Part shown: piece by piece, positions 15,990 to 26,158 of the stretch
Position numbering within the stretch: position 1 is the first letter of the stretch
Layout of the letters: the number at the start of each line of letters is the position of its first letter
Source of the DNA: Caenorhabditis elegans
Taxonomy: Eukaryota; Nematoda; Chromadorea; Rhabditida; Rhabditidae
Direction of reading: 5' to 3'
Length of the DNA: 64,000 bases
NCBI RefSeq assembly: GCF_000002985.6
Contig: NC_003279.8
Location: 10,168,001 to 10,232,000, forward strand
The notes under the pieces: model-generated
Databases searched by the model: none
Told to the model about the DNA's origin: nothing
The model's input: the letters and a program-made list of their open reading frames with translations, nothing else
Made by a program: the position numbers and the translations under genes

Positions 15990-16370
15990 TAATTTAGAGG
16001 CGCCACGTTTTCAAGATCTGTTCAAAAACAAGATTTACGAAAACAAGATCCACCAAAACAAGATCTACATTTTCAAGATCTACCAAAACAAGATCTACGT
16101 TTTCAAGATCTGGCACCGTGCCAACTGTGGTTTTCTCGAAGAAAACCAAACAACGATGCTCCGATGTTACGCGTCGCGTGTTGTTTAGCGTTCAAACGAA
16201 TATTTTTTGAAATTTTCTTCTAGAATTTACGCTTAGCAACACGCGACGCGTAGAGAAAACCGCAGTTGGCACGGTGCCAGATCCTGAAAACGTAGATCTT
16301 GTTTTGGCGGATCTTGTTTTCGTAGATCTTGTTTTTGAACAGATCTTGAAAACGTGGTGCCTCTTAATTT
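15990..16370. mobile_element. Long near-perfect foldback element between irs-2 and clec-87
   Basis: About 140 bp on the left, from 'aatttagaggcgccacg' through 'aagatctggcaccgtgcca', is the reverse complement of about 130 bp on the right, from 'tggcacggtgccagatc' through 'gtggtgcctcttaattt'. Inside each arm the words 'aaacaagatctac' and 'ttttcaagatct' repeat several times. No coding capacity. It lies between the convergent 3' ends of irs-2 and clec-87, and transcripts reading through could form a long hairpin. Confidence 0.85.
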
Positions 16371-16645
16371 ATGTTTGCACATCAATTTCCCGAAACACCA
16401 ACTTCTAGCAAGAAAAACTTGACGTCATGCTCGACTTGCTTCAAGCAAAAGAGGTCCTCAGATAGAAAACAGGATTTGATGTTGAAAATTTATTTTCCGA
16501 TATAAATACATAACGTCTCAAAATTTATAAAGTGAGTGCAATGATTGTCAAACGTAAGGGGGATGGAACCCGGTGACAAATAATAAACGATTAGTTGTGG
16601 ATGATTGTTTACATGATTAGATTGGTGTCAGAAGTACAGAAGGCT

Positions 16646-17446
16646 TCACTGCAACGCGTTGACGATGGTCGAATTGCGTTCACAAATGGAGTACAGCATA
16701 TACGTGCACGGGTAGAAGTACGTGTATGATGCCGATTCCAGGGATGATGGTGATTTGTAGCTGGCAGCACAATTGGCGAGTGATGACCAACCGTTGAAGA
16801 GTGGCTTGTATGGTTTGATGAGCCAGTTGCTGAAAAAATTAAATTTAGAAGCAATCAATTGTTGTTGACAAAACCTACATTTTGGTTGGATTGAGAGCTC
16901 CTTCAGTCTGCCATCTTGGCAACTGCTCCAACTTCTCGTAATGGGTGAATCTGACAAGTCCGATCCACGAAAAGAAGGCTTCCTTGGCTTGAACACGAAT
17001 TGCGTCCCACTCTTCAATCGAATTGGCCACGAACAGTGTTGACTGCTTCTCGAAGCAATTTCTCTCGGCCTTGGCGAATCCAAGAAGCTCCTTCTCGATC
17101 CAGTAGCACGAATCGGCGAACCGAAGCCATCCATCGGGACACTTCTCAGTCTGATTGACGAAGGCTGGCGGCTGTCGAGCTGGGAACGAGATGTCTTCGA
17201 ATGCCGTTGTGCCGAGATCCTTGTAGTCCCAGTTGTAGAACGTCACTGAAATTTGTTACTTTTAACGAAAATTTAAAGATTTCAAAGAAACTTACGTCGT
17301 TGATGCGGCTGTTCGTCGTTTTGAACCAATGGTGATGTTTCTGGAGCTTCACCACTAGCTTCAGGAAGCTCGGTTGAAGAAGTCGGAGCTGCATGAACGA
17401 GGAATAGCCCAGGAAGGATGAAAGCAACGAGAAGGCAAAAACGCAT
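16646..17446 (-). CDS. clec-87: Secreted C-type lectin-domain protein
   Basis: Three exons (17446-17296, 17245-16879, 16829-16646) give about 233 aa. The start at 17446 opens a clear signal peptide (MRFCLLVAFILPGLFLVHAA). An acidic/Ser-Thr-rich linker with 'ELPEASGEAPE' follows, then a C-type lectin-like domain: 'CPDGWLRFADSCYWIEKE', 'AERNCFEKQSTL', 'SWIGLVRF', and the final cysteines near 'YFYPCTYMLYSICER'. A trans-splice acceptor (CCTCAG) ends at 17463. The acidic-flanked Ser-Gly in the linker is the kind of site that carries chondroitin chains, so it may be a proteoglycan; that is inference. Calcium-binding EPN/QPD motifs are not evident. Confidence 0.9.
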
Positions 17447-17877
17447 GATGAGCAGTGAAGACTGAGGAAATGAACGTTTCGTTCTCCTTTTATGCACATT
17501 TTTGCCGCCGTTTCCTGAAATTTTCACAAATGCGCGCCGCTAATAGACAGAGATCAAATAATAATTTCAAAACAAATCAAGTCTAGAAATATCCTAAACT
17601 TCATTTCTGAACTGGTGTTATGAATTTGAAGCACGGATGATGGTTTAAATGTTCTGTAGCACACTGCAGATTTTCATTTATGAAAATATTTAACTTTTAA
17701 AAGGGCAAGATCTTGTTTTAAAAAATTGTAATTAATTTTGAAAATTATATTTTGAATAGCCGCCCTTGATATTAACAAAATATGCAGTGGAGCGCACTTA
17801 ATGCGCCCATTTTCAACAGAAAATAACGCTCGAGATTCGAATTCAATTCTCTCCTCCCTTGCAATTTTCGTGTCACT

Positions 17878-19472
17878 ATGCCAACCGACGAACCTTCGAA
17901 GCGAAAATCCATTTTACCAACGATTCCAACATCCCTGATGTTGAAGAAAAGTAACGAAGCATTGAGTGACTTCGAACGTGAGTTGGGTTCAGCGAAAATG
18001 TATTATTCAGCGGTATTATCTTTCAGGAACATTTAATGATCGAGTTATGGATATATTTGCCGAAAATCGAAGAATAGATGTAGAGGAGTTTAAAAAAAAT
18101 GCCGAATGCTTTTTAAACATCATTCGATCGAACAAAATCGATTTAAATTGGGGTGAAGGGGGAGAAAGTAGATATGTGACGATAACTCGATTAATGGTAA
18201 GGTTCTCGGTGAATTCAATAATTAAGAATGTGCAATTATTCAGAAAATACTCAAAACTTCACCACAATCAATCAAAGATCTACTTCCACATAACACAGTG
18301 TCGAATTTCGTTAAAATAACCAATTATAATTTAACAATTGATATCACTCTTTTAGGTTTGTGCAAAGCAGGGAGTTCTTATTATAAAGAATTTGAATTTC
18401 AGAGGAGCTTGTACGAACAGTCATTCACGCTGAGGAGTCCTACATCAAACTTCTTCCATTTTCAGAAAATAGCACAGAGATTTCCAGTTATGTAAGTATC
18501 TTATTTCTACTCTAAAAGCTATTATCCTGACACTATTTTCAGAGTCTCCAAGACTTTGTGGCCACACATTTTATTCCAATTATGATTGAAGAACCGGAAA
18601 ATCCTGTCTATTATACAGCTTACGCAGTTGGAACAATATTTTTCCTATTGGGTGCTCGACGGCGAGACTGTGTATATTTGAAGGATTTACTTGCTTCAAC
18701 ACTTCTACTACAACTCGAAGAGTGTATTCATGCAGAGAATCATTGCTTATCACCTCCGAAAATTGATGTGTATGATTTATCAGTGCCATAAATTGCTTCA
18801 AAAAGTCTTTTTTCAGATTCACCGTCGCTCAATTTCGAACCACTTTATCAGAATTCCGATTCCTTGACTCCCAACGAAAGGGATTGTTGGCGCCAGCGGA
18901 CTTGAAATTTTTCAGAGAGTATGAAGAAATTATTTTTCAGTCTATAAATCCTATTTTTCAGCGGAATCTTCAATGAGGTTTTCACCAAGCGAATCTTCGA
19001 AATTTCAATAACCTATGAAGATGGACGTATTGATTTCAAAGCGTTCGTTGATTTTGTCACCGCTCTAAAGTTCCGTCATGTAAGCGATTTTTTAATCAGA
19101 ACCAAAAAATTGTTCTAAAAAATAAATTTCCAGACCACTGCCTCCGCCAAATACCATTTCGAAATTCTGGATCTAAAGGATGATGGACTGTTGGATGAGG
19201 AAGAAATTCGATCAATAGTGAGTAAAACTCTCCAAGAACACTTTCTCATCGCTTAAAAGTCATCATTTCAGCTTCAAAACCTGCCAGATTACGTCCCGGA
19301 AGATAATAGTGTGAACCCGGAAGTAGCAACTGCCGAACTGAGAGATATGATGCGTCTGAATCAGAATGGAATTACATTGGAAGAGTTTCTTGCTAATCGG
19401 ATGAACTCGACGTTTGCTGGATTCCTCTCCAATTCCGATGATTACATGAAGTACGAACGACGCGAGCAATAG
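17878..19472 (+). CDS. rsa-1: PP2A B''-type regulatory subunit, regulator of spindle assembly
   Basis: Nine exons (17878-17977, 18027-18196, 18244-18355, 18403-18491, 18543-18769, 18817-18918, 18962-19079, 19134-19217, 19272-19472) join to 400 aa. The C-terminal half resembles PPP2R3C/G5PR: 'YYTAYAVGTIFFLLGARR', 'RIFEISITYEDGRIDFKAF' and an EF-hand loop 'DLKDDGLLDEEE' at about residue 320. RSA-1 brings protein phosphatase 2A to centrosomes, where it controls microtubule outgrowth and spindle assembly in embryos (known for C. elegans). The intron at 18356-18402 was chosen because only donor GTTTGT restores the phase into 'EELVRTVIHAEE'. AATAAA follows at 19532. Confidence 0.92.
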
Positions 19473-19531
19473 CAGTCCCGCTAATTTTATTTTTAAAACT
19501 ATTCTAACCACTCATTTCGGCCTGCAAGGGT

Positions 19532-19537
19532 AATAAA
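19532..19537 (+). terminator. rsa-1: rsa-1 poly(A) signal
   Basis: AATAAA 60 nt downstream of the rsa-1 stop codon. The convergent dao-5 gene stops at 19772, so the two 3' ends lie within 300 nt. Confidence 0.8.
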
Positions 19538-19771
19538 CAGCTTTTGGACCAAACATTTTATGGATGAGACAAGAGGGAGAAAAACGGAAACATAACAAGT
19601 TATATTTGAAGTAACAAAAGTATACAAAACATTTGTTTTGGATCAACTCAGGATTATAAATTTAAAGGGGAAACAAAAAGGAAAGCAACAGACAACAGAT
19701 AAAAAACGAAGTGTAGACGGGGGTGAGAAACAATTTTGGAAACAAATTAACTTAAGGATAAAGTTAAGAAA

Positions 19772-22700
19772 CTAATCGTCAGAGTCAGAGAACTTGATAG
19801 AATTAATAGATTGGTTGATTGGACCACCTCCGTAGCTTCCCTTCTTCTTCTTAGTTTTCTCATGACGGAATGCTTTTCCAACAACTTTTCCTAGGCTTTC
19901 ATTGGCACGCTGTCCCCATTGATCGAAGTGCTGAAAATAAATCGAGTTAAACTTTGTTCGTAGTCGCTATATGTTTACCGAATCATGCTGGTTGTTTCTA
20001 AATTTTTCAGAAACGCTATCCTTTGTCATTTGCACGCGTCGGAATGGTGAAGACTTTCTTTTTCGGTTTTCATAGACCGCCTTTTCAGTCGAGGTAGCCA
20101 ATGGTTTTGCCTTCAAAGCCGGTGTTCTTGAACTGCTCTCCTCGGTCTCGGCGGATTCTTCAGAGTCAGCACGTTGTGGTCTTGGAGTGACAGCCTTAGA
20201 TGGTTTTGGAAGATCTTCGTCGTCATCAGAGGAATCAGAAGATTCAGCTTTCTTTAGTGCAGTCTTTGGAGTTGATTTTGCTGGTGTGGTGGCAGACTTC
20301 TTTTTCGTTTTCTCATCATCCGAAGAATCGTCTGACGATGAAGAGGCTTCTTTTTTCACAGCGGTTTTTGCAGGTGTTGACTTGGCTGGTGTCTTCTTAG
20401 CCGGTGCCTCGTCATCAGAAGAATCATCGGATGAATCAGCTTTTTTGGCAGATTGCTTAGGAGTAGCTTTTGGTGTTGGCTTGGCAGTCGGCTTCTTTTC
20501 ATCGTCAGAAGAATCATCTGAACTTGAAGCCGCTTTCTCTTTTTTCGGGACAACGTTAGGAGTTTGTTTCACCACTGGTTTCTTTTCATCATCGGATGAG
20601 TCCGAAGACGATGCTGCTGCTTTCTTTGTAACTGACTTCGGGGTGACTTTGACAGGAGTTGCCTTTGTAGGCTTCTTCTCATCATCGGATGAATCAGAAG
20701 ACGAATCAACTTTCTTCGCTACAATCTTGACTGGAGTTGGCTTAACTGGAGTCTTTTTCGCTGGAGCCTCATCATCAGAAGAATCAGAAGATGAATCGGC
20801 CTTCTTGGCAGCAGGCTTTGGAGTTGCTTTAGCTGATGTTGGCTTGGCAACTGGTTTCTTCTCGTCGTCGGAGGAATCAGAAGATGAGGAGGCGGCCTTC
20901 TTGGCAGTAGGCTTTGGAGTGGTCTTAGCCGGTGTTGACTTGGCAGCTGGCTTCTCGTCATCGGATGAATCCGAAGAGGATTCGGCCTTCTTGGAAGCAG
21001 GCTTTGGAGCAGCTTTAGCTGGAGTCTTTTTCGCTGGAGCTTCATCATCAGAAAAATCAGAAGATAAATCGGCCTTCTTGGCAGCAGGCTTTGGAGTTGC
21101 TTTAGCTGATGTTGGCTTGGCAACTGGTTTCTTCTCGTCATCGCTTGAATCCGAAGAGGACTCGGCCTTCTTGGCAACAGGCTTTGGAGTAGCGTTGGCT
21201 GGAGTTGGCTTGGCAGCTGGTTTTTTCTCGTCGTCGGAGGAATCAGAAGATGAGGAGGCGACCTTCTTGGCAGTAGGCTTTGGAGTGATCTTAGCCGGTG
21301 TTGACTTGGCAGCTGGCTTCTCGTCATCGGATGAATCCGAAGAGGATTCGGCCTTCTTGGAAGCAGGCTTTGGAGCAGCTTTAGCTGGAGTCTTTTTCGC
21401 TGGAGCTTCATCATCAGAAGAATCAGAAGATGAATCGGCCTTCTTGGCAGCAGGCTTTGGAGTTGCTTTAGCTGATGTTGGCTTGGCAACTGGTTTCTTC
21501 TCGTCATCGGATGAATCCGAAGAGGATTCGGCCTTCTTTGCAACAGGCTTTGGAGTAGCTTTAGCCGGCGTTGGCTTGGCAGCTGGCTTCTTCTCGTCAT
21601 CGCTTGAATCCGAAGAGGACTCGGCCTTCTTGGCAACAGGCTTTGGAGTAGCTTTAGCTGGTGCTGGCTTGGCAACTGGTTTCTTCTCGTCATCGGATGA
21701 ATCCGAAGAGGATTCGGCCTTCTTTGCAACAGGCTTTGGAGTAGCTTTAGCCGGCGTTGGCTTGGCAGCTGGCTTCTTCTCGTCATCGCTTGAATCCGAA
21801 GAGGACTCGGCCTTCTTGGCAACAGGCTTTGGAGCAGCTTTAGCTGGAGTCTTTTTCGCTGGAGCTTCATCATCAGAAGAATCAGAAGATGAATCGGCCT
21901 TCTTGGCAGCAGGCTTTGGAGTTGCTTTAGCTGGTGCTGGCTTGGCAACTGGCTTCTTCTCGTCATCGCTTGAATCCGAAGAGGACTCGGCCTTCTTGAC
22001 AACAGGCTTTGGAGTAGGTTTAGCTGGAGTTGGTTTGGCAGCTGGCTTCTTTTCGTCGTCAGAGGAATCGGAAGATGAAGAAGCGGCTTTCTTGGCAACA
22101 ACTTTCTGGAGAACATTCGCAACTGGAGTAACCTGTAAAAATAATTGATATTTTAAAATATTCGTATGATGAATTTCGTACCTTTACTGGATTTGCTTTC
22201 TTGCTTTTGCCATCGTCGCTATCCTCGCTATCACTGTCGGAATCACTGGTATCCTGCTTCTTTGCCATTGGCTTTGGAGCAACTTTGGTTGTAACAGCTG
22301 GAGCTTTCTTCGGAGGTTCATCATCGCTATCGCTATCAGAGCTTGACGCAGCTTTCTTCTGTGCAGGAGTTTGGGCCGGTTTCTTAACTGGAGTCAATTT
22401 CTTGGCAGGAGCATCACTATCCGAACTGCTGCTAGATTCAGCCTTCTTTTGAACAGGAGTCGCCGATTTTTTGGCCGCAACATTGACAGGTTTTTGCACA
22501 CCATTCTTCTGGAATTCTTGATTAATTTTTAAAACTTTTTTAGAAATCTGTACTACCTTCACAGCTCCATCGTCTGAAGAATCTGAGTCAGACGAGTCCT
22601 TTGCTGCCATTTTTTTAACAGGTGGCTCGTTTCCGGAAGAAGAAGCTATACGCTTTCTCTTCTTGAATACATTGTCGGTGACGATGTCTTTGAGCTTTGG

Positions 22701-22880
22701 CGCTTCATTGTCTTTTAACTGAAATTTGTTCATTATAATTACAATAAATGACTAAATAACACTCACAAACGCATCCAACTTTTTCCGTGTTGCTTCATTG
22801 AACATTTTCGATACCAACTCCGGGTTTCTTTGTGAAATTTCGCTGTAGAGAACAGCATTCGCATACAAGTCGGAACTCAT
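19772..22880 (-). CDS. dao-5: Nucleolar phosphoprotein Nopp140/NOLC1 homologue
   Basis: Five exons (22880-22767, 22718-22557, 22508-22182, 22132-19979, 19930-19772) give about 971 aa. The N-terminus has a LisH-like start ('[20 protein letters not shown]'). The central exon codes more than twenty alternating acidic serine clusters (SSSDSSDDE, likely casein kinase II sites) and basic Lys/Pro/Ala spacers ([16 protein letters not shown]). The C-terminus is the SRP40 domain: '[10 protein letters not shown]'-equivalent exon end, then '[29 protein letters not shown]' in pieces, ending KFSDSDD. Nopp140 proteins act in nucleolar rDNA transcription and snoRNP traffic. The short intron 22556-22509 is open in frame, so its retention would add 16 residues. 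A trans-splice acceptor ends near 22897. Confidence 0.93.
20200..22110 (-). repeat. dao-5: Coding tandem repeats of dao-5 (about 93-bp modules)
   Basis: The large dao-5 exon is a run of related modules coding [17 protein letters not shown] followed by [14 protein letters not shown]. Copies at 20930-21180, 21290-21540 and others are nearly identical at the DNA level, in blocks such as 'ggaagcaggctttggagcag', which points to recent unequal exchange within the exon. Repeat number may vary between strains. Confidence 0.85.
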
Positions 22881-22897
22881 AGCGATCAGGGGTACCC

Positions 22898-23498
22898 TAA
22901 AAACACTTAAATGGTATATAAGACATTGAATATTGATTTAGCGCAATAAAAACTACAATTTTTCTCTAAAAAATCGATAAAAAGATTGATAAAATAGAAA
23001 AAATGGCTTTAAAACTATCGAACTACGAAAAAAAAGTTGCAGATAACAATCGTGGCGGGACCCACCATTCGACAAACCACGCGCGCCTTTAAGAAAAAGG
23101 GGCGGTTATTCAAATACGAGTTTTTCTACTTTGATTTTTTCGAATTATGCAGACTTTTCTGTAAAACGAAAATTTAAAAAATAAGTTGATTGTCTTTGGA
23201 CTATCAACATGACTCAATAATTGTTCATTCAACAAACCTCCTGGGTGAAAGGAAGTACTTCATCAATGAGTAAATAGGGTCTGTGAGTTAATAAGAATGA
23301 CGGATTGTTAAAACATTTATGGCTGACTGGAGAAGTAAGAGGCAATTTCACAGAAAATGTACAAATTTGATCAAACATGAAAGATACAAATAAAAGGCAC
23401 TTAATTTTGTCTCGAACTAGACAAGATTAGAGAAAACTATGAAGTTTCTAAAAAAAAAGTTAGCTTATATACAATACATTAAAGAAGATTGATGCTGC
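22898..23498. other. Spacer between lid-1 and dao-5
   Basis: About 600 nt between the lid-1 stop and the dao-5 trans-splice acceptor. It contains part of a dispersed repeat near 23040-23110 ('cgtggcgggacccacc', 'cgcgcgcctttaag'). No gene is seen. The distance is long for an operon. Confidence 0.5.
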
Positions 23499-24832
23499 TT
23501 AATCCGAATGACAACACTCCTCAATCTCGAAATCATTTGAAGGATTCGAAAGCCGTCCTTCTACAACATCCGATACAATTTCATTGAAAGCTGCCGGATC
23601 ATCTGCATAGACATGAGTTCCAGCACCTCTGACAATCTTAATATCCACATATGCATTCTCTCGAGTTGATTGAATATCGATTGCCGGTCCTGGATCAATC
23701 CAACTCTTGCTGCCGTAGATAAACGAAACGCCTACGTTTTTATCAATTCCATTGAATCTGAAATTATTTTTAAACTATATTTCGAGTACTCATCAGCCGA
23801 AACCTTTTGATCATTGGTCTTTTTGCCCAACCGACTGGCAATGTCATATTCATGAAAGCAGTTTCTCCAGTTGGATTGGGAAGATTCAGATAATACACAT
23901 ATTTGTAAATATCATAGTCATGAAGTCCGGGGAATCGGAGTAAAAGATCTGGACGCAACTTTTTGACAATTGCCGGCGCTGAAAAAAAATCTTTTAAGTT
24001 AAATAATTAAGATTGAACAGCTAACCATATGGCCCCATCCATCGCATCGGCGAGAATGGATTGAAGTATCCGGCAACTCCTCCAAGGAAGGACATCCAAG
24101 CATAAGGTTTAATCTGAAGCCATGTATTCTGATTATTAGCATCAGAAGCTCTTAAACAATACATTCTTACCAGTTTCTCAGTTGTTTCAACTTTTTCAGC
24201 GAATCCCCATGGATCTACTAGAATCAGATGAGCAACTCTTGATGGATTCTCGAGAGCATAAGCACTCGCCAAATATCCTCCAAATGCGTGTCCTATAATG
24301 TACATTTTCTCAATTCCCATGGCTTTTCGCCAGTCTTCCATCACTTCAACCATTTCCAACTCGGCGATGGCATTGTCGTCACTGAACCTCGATCGCGATG
24401 ATCTTCCGAAACCTAGTGGATCAAATGAATGCACAGCATGATTTTTGGCGCAGCTGTTGAAATTTGCCGTGAACATTGCAACACCAGCGCCCAATCCAGG
24501 AATGAAAACTATTGCTTCGCCGTTTAGGTTTTCAGCTTCTCTGGGCCTCACTGTCACCGTGTACACTTCGCCTCTTTTGAATCTGACCTGAAAAAGACAC
24601 TCCAGACCAGAGAAACAAATATTTCTCACTCACCGGGACATATTTGGCTTCGTATGATACTTCGCAAGACTGAAACAGACGTCCCTCGACAATTTTTAGT
24701 TGTTCCTTCGAGTCATCCGTGAATGTCATCCAATTCATTCTGAAAACCGTAGTTTTATTTGAACAGCAAGCATCAAATATTAATAAATACTTACATTGTT
24801 GTTAATGCAGTTTTTGTCGTTGCAATTGCCAT
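23499..24832 (-). CDS. lid-1: ABHD5/CGI-58-like lipid droplet protein
   Basis: Six exons (24832-24795, 24739-24634, 24587-24171, 24113-24026, 23978-23804, 23757-23499) give 360 aa with an alpha/beta-hydrolase fold: '[13 protein letters not shown]', '[13 protein letters not shown]', '[17 protein letters not shown]' and '[12 protein letters not shown]'. The nucleophile elbow reads GHAFGG, with alanine in place of the catalytic serine, as expected for ABHD5-type co-activators rather than active lipases. The HxxxxD motif is partly kept. Worm LID-1 works with the lipase ATGL-1 on lipid droplets during fasting (known). A TTTCAG acceptor sits directly before the ATG, so the spliced leader would join at the start codon. 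The gene is divergent from the mL43 gene, with ATGs 409 bp apart. Confidence 0.93.
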
Positions 24833-24835
24833 CTG

Positions 24836-25236
24836 AAAACAAAAAAATGTTGGCTAGAGTGTGGCTAAATAGGGGGCAAAGTGCAATAACAAGAAGAAAT
24901 CACAGGAAAAAAATTTTGTCCTCGTGTACGACACGGCCGTGGCCTAGAATTCTCGGAGCTTCAAATGGAATTTATTAATTTTTTGGCTCGATATTTTCAA
25001 CAAAATCTCTTGATATGTGATGATTAGTCACGTTTTTTCTATTTTAATGAAATTTGTTTGTGTAAATAACCTCGCGAAACCTGTTTTCGCATCAGCTGTC
25101 GTCGCTTTTGAACAAGACGCTCGTATTCTTTTCATTAGAGCGCCGTTGCCTTTCTTCATTTTGCCAATTTAACAGTACGATTTCTTATATTCTATTTCAA
25201 TATTATACTTAAAGTTTATTTTATCAAACTCTCATT
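24836..25236. promoter_or_regulatory. Shared divergent promoter region of lid-1 and the mL43 gene
   Basis: About 400 bp between two trans-splice acceptors that face away from each other. It includes the dispersed word 'acggccgtggcctagaat' at 24930-24947 and a GC-richer patch at 25080-25150 ('gcatcagctgtcgtcgc'), a plausible core promoter for either gene. No TATA box stands out. Assignment as a promoter is by position. Confidence 0.5.
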
Positions 25237-25241
25237 TTTAG

Positions 25242-25906
25242 ATGCCATCGGTTCCACGTGTTGATCGCCTCAAACCCATTTACACAGCCGCAAAAGCTCT
25301 GAACTTTGGATGGCGATTTTCTGATTTTCTGAAAATTCCGGCTTATAATGGAATCTCGCGTTACACCAACCAACTTCATCGCATCACTGTCAGGTTTTGC
25401 AAACAAAGTGAATCCAGTGTCGGAGTTCGCAATTTTATTGAGAATCAACTCGTTGAAATCGGTAAGAATTTCTGTCTACGATCAAAAAATTAATAGAGAA
25501 TCTAAATTAAAAGCTTCATTTTTTTTTAAATAAAGAAGGAAATCCGTTTTTTTCAGGCCGTAAAAACCCATCAGTTGTGATCTATGCCCAGCCTGTGCGA
25601 AACTCGAACCCATCAATCCGCGCAGAATATGGAAATGGTCGGACTCTACAGATCAATGCAAAAAACATGACACAAGACGAAGTGAGCAAAGATGTGCATT
25701 TGTTATTCTCAAGAAGCGGCGAACCAGTTGTGAAGCTAGAGAGTCGTCAAAGTGCATTGGTTCCTTCTATTCAAGGTCAATGGACACCGATAACATGGCT
25801 TCCAACAGAAATGAACACGGAACAACTTCCAGCGAAACAGTTCTCAAAGCACAAGTCAACGGCAACGTCGGCGACGGAATATATTCTTCAAAATCCACCA
25901 AAATAA
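25242..25906 (+). CDS. mrpl-34: Mitochondrial large ribosomal subunit protein mL43 (MRPL43 family)
   Basis: Two exons (25242-25461, 25557-25906) give 189 aa. 'NGISRYTNQLHRITVRFC' and 'GVRNFIENQL', then 'GRKNPSVVIYAQPVR' and 'IRAEYGNGR', match the thioredoxin-like L51/S25/CI-B8 domain of MRPL43, and 'SIQGQWTPITWLP' matches the family's C-terminal signature. It is a structural protein of the mitochondrial large ribosomal subunit. The acceptor TTTTTAG is directly followed by the ATG, so trans-splicing leaves almost no 5' UTR. The symbol follows my memory of worm naming (C25A1.13); by family it is mL43, not bL34. AATAAA follows at 25981. Confidence 0.88.
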
Positions 25907-25980
25907 GCAATAATCCGTTATTTTATAGTTGTTTTCATTTATTCGTTGTTTTCTTTTGATTTTTTGACAATATTATTAGT

Positions 25981-25986
25981 AATAAA
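25981..25986 (+). terminator. mL43 gene poly(A) signal
   Basis: AATAAA 75 nt after the stop. The convergent aha-1 gene stops at 26159 and has a minus-strand AATAAA at 25943-25938, so the two 3' UTRs probably overlap. Confidence 0.75.
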
Positions 25987-26158
25987 ATTTAGTGTTCAGA
26001 ATGAGTTGAATAACTCGTTGGTCCAGAAAAAAGGAAAAATACTGAACAGAAAAGTTAAGGAAATTGAAAAAAAAAGAAAACTTTTCAAGAAGTAGATAGA
26101 AATGAGAATCATTGGAATAGGCTTCAAAAAAAAATATATCAATTTCTAGAAATTATAA

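Noticed and set aside
20187-22148. 653-residue open frame on the plus strand through dao-5
   Set aside because: It is the antisense of the dao-5 repeat exon. The codon repeats of SSSDSSDDE and KKPAAKPTP keep the opposite strand open, and the real gene on the minus strand has matching exons, domains and splice sites.
22509-22556. Continuous frame across the second dao-5 intron
   Set aside because: The 48-nt stretch has a good donor and a TTCCAG acceptor and codes residues unlike the Nopp140 repeats, so I treated it as an intron, although retention would keep the frame.
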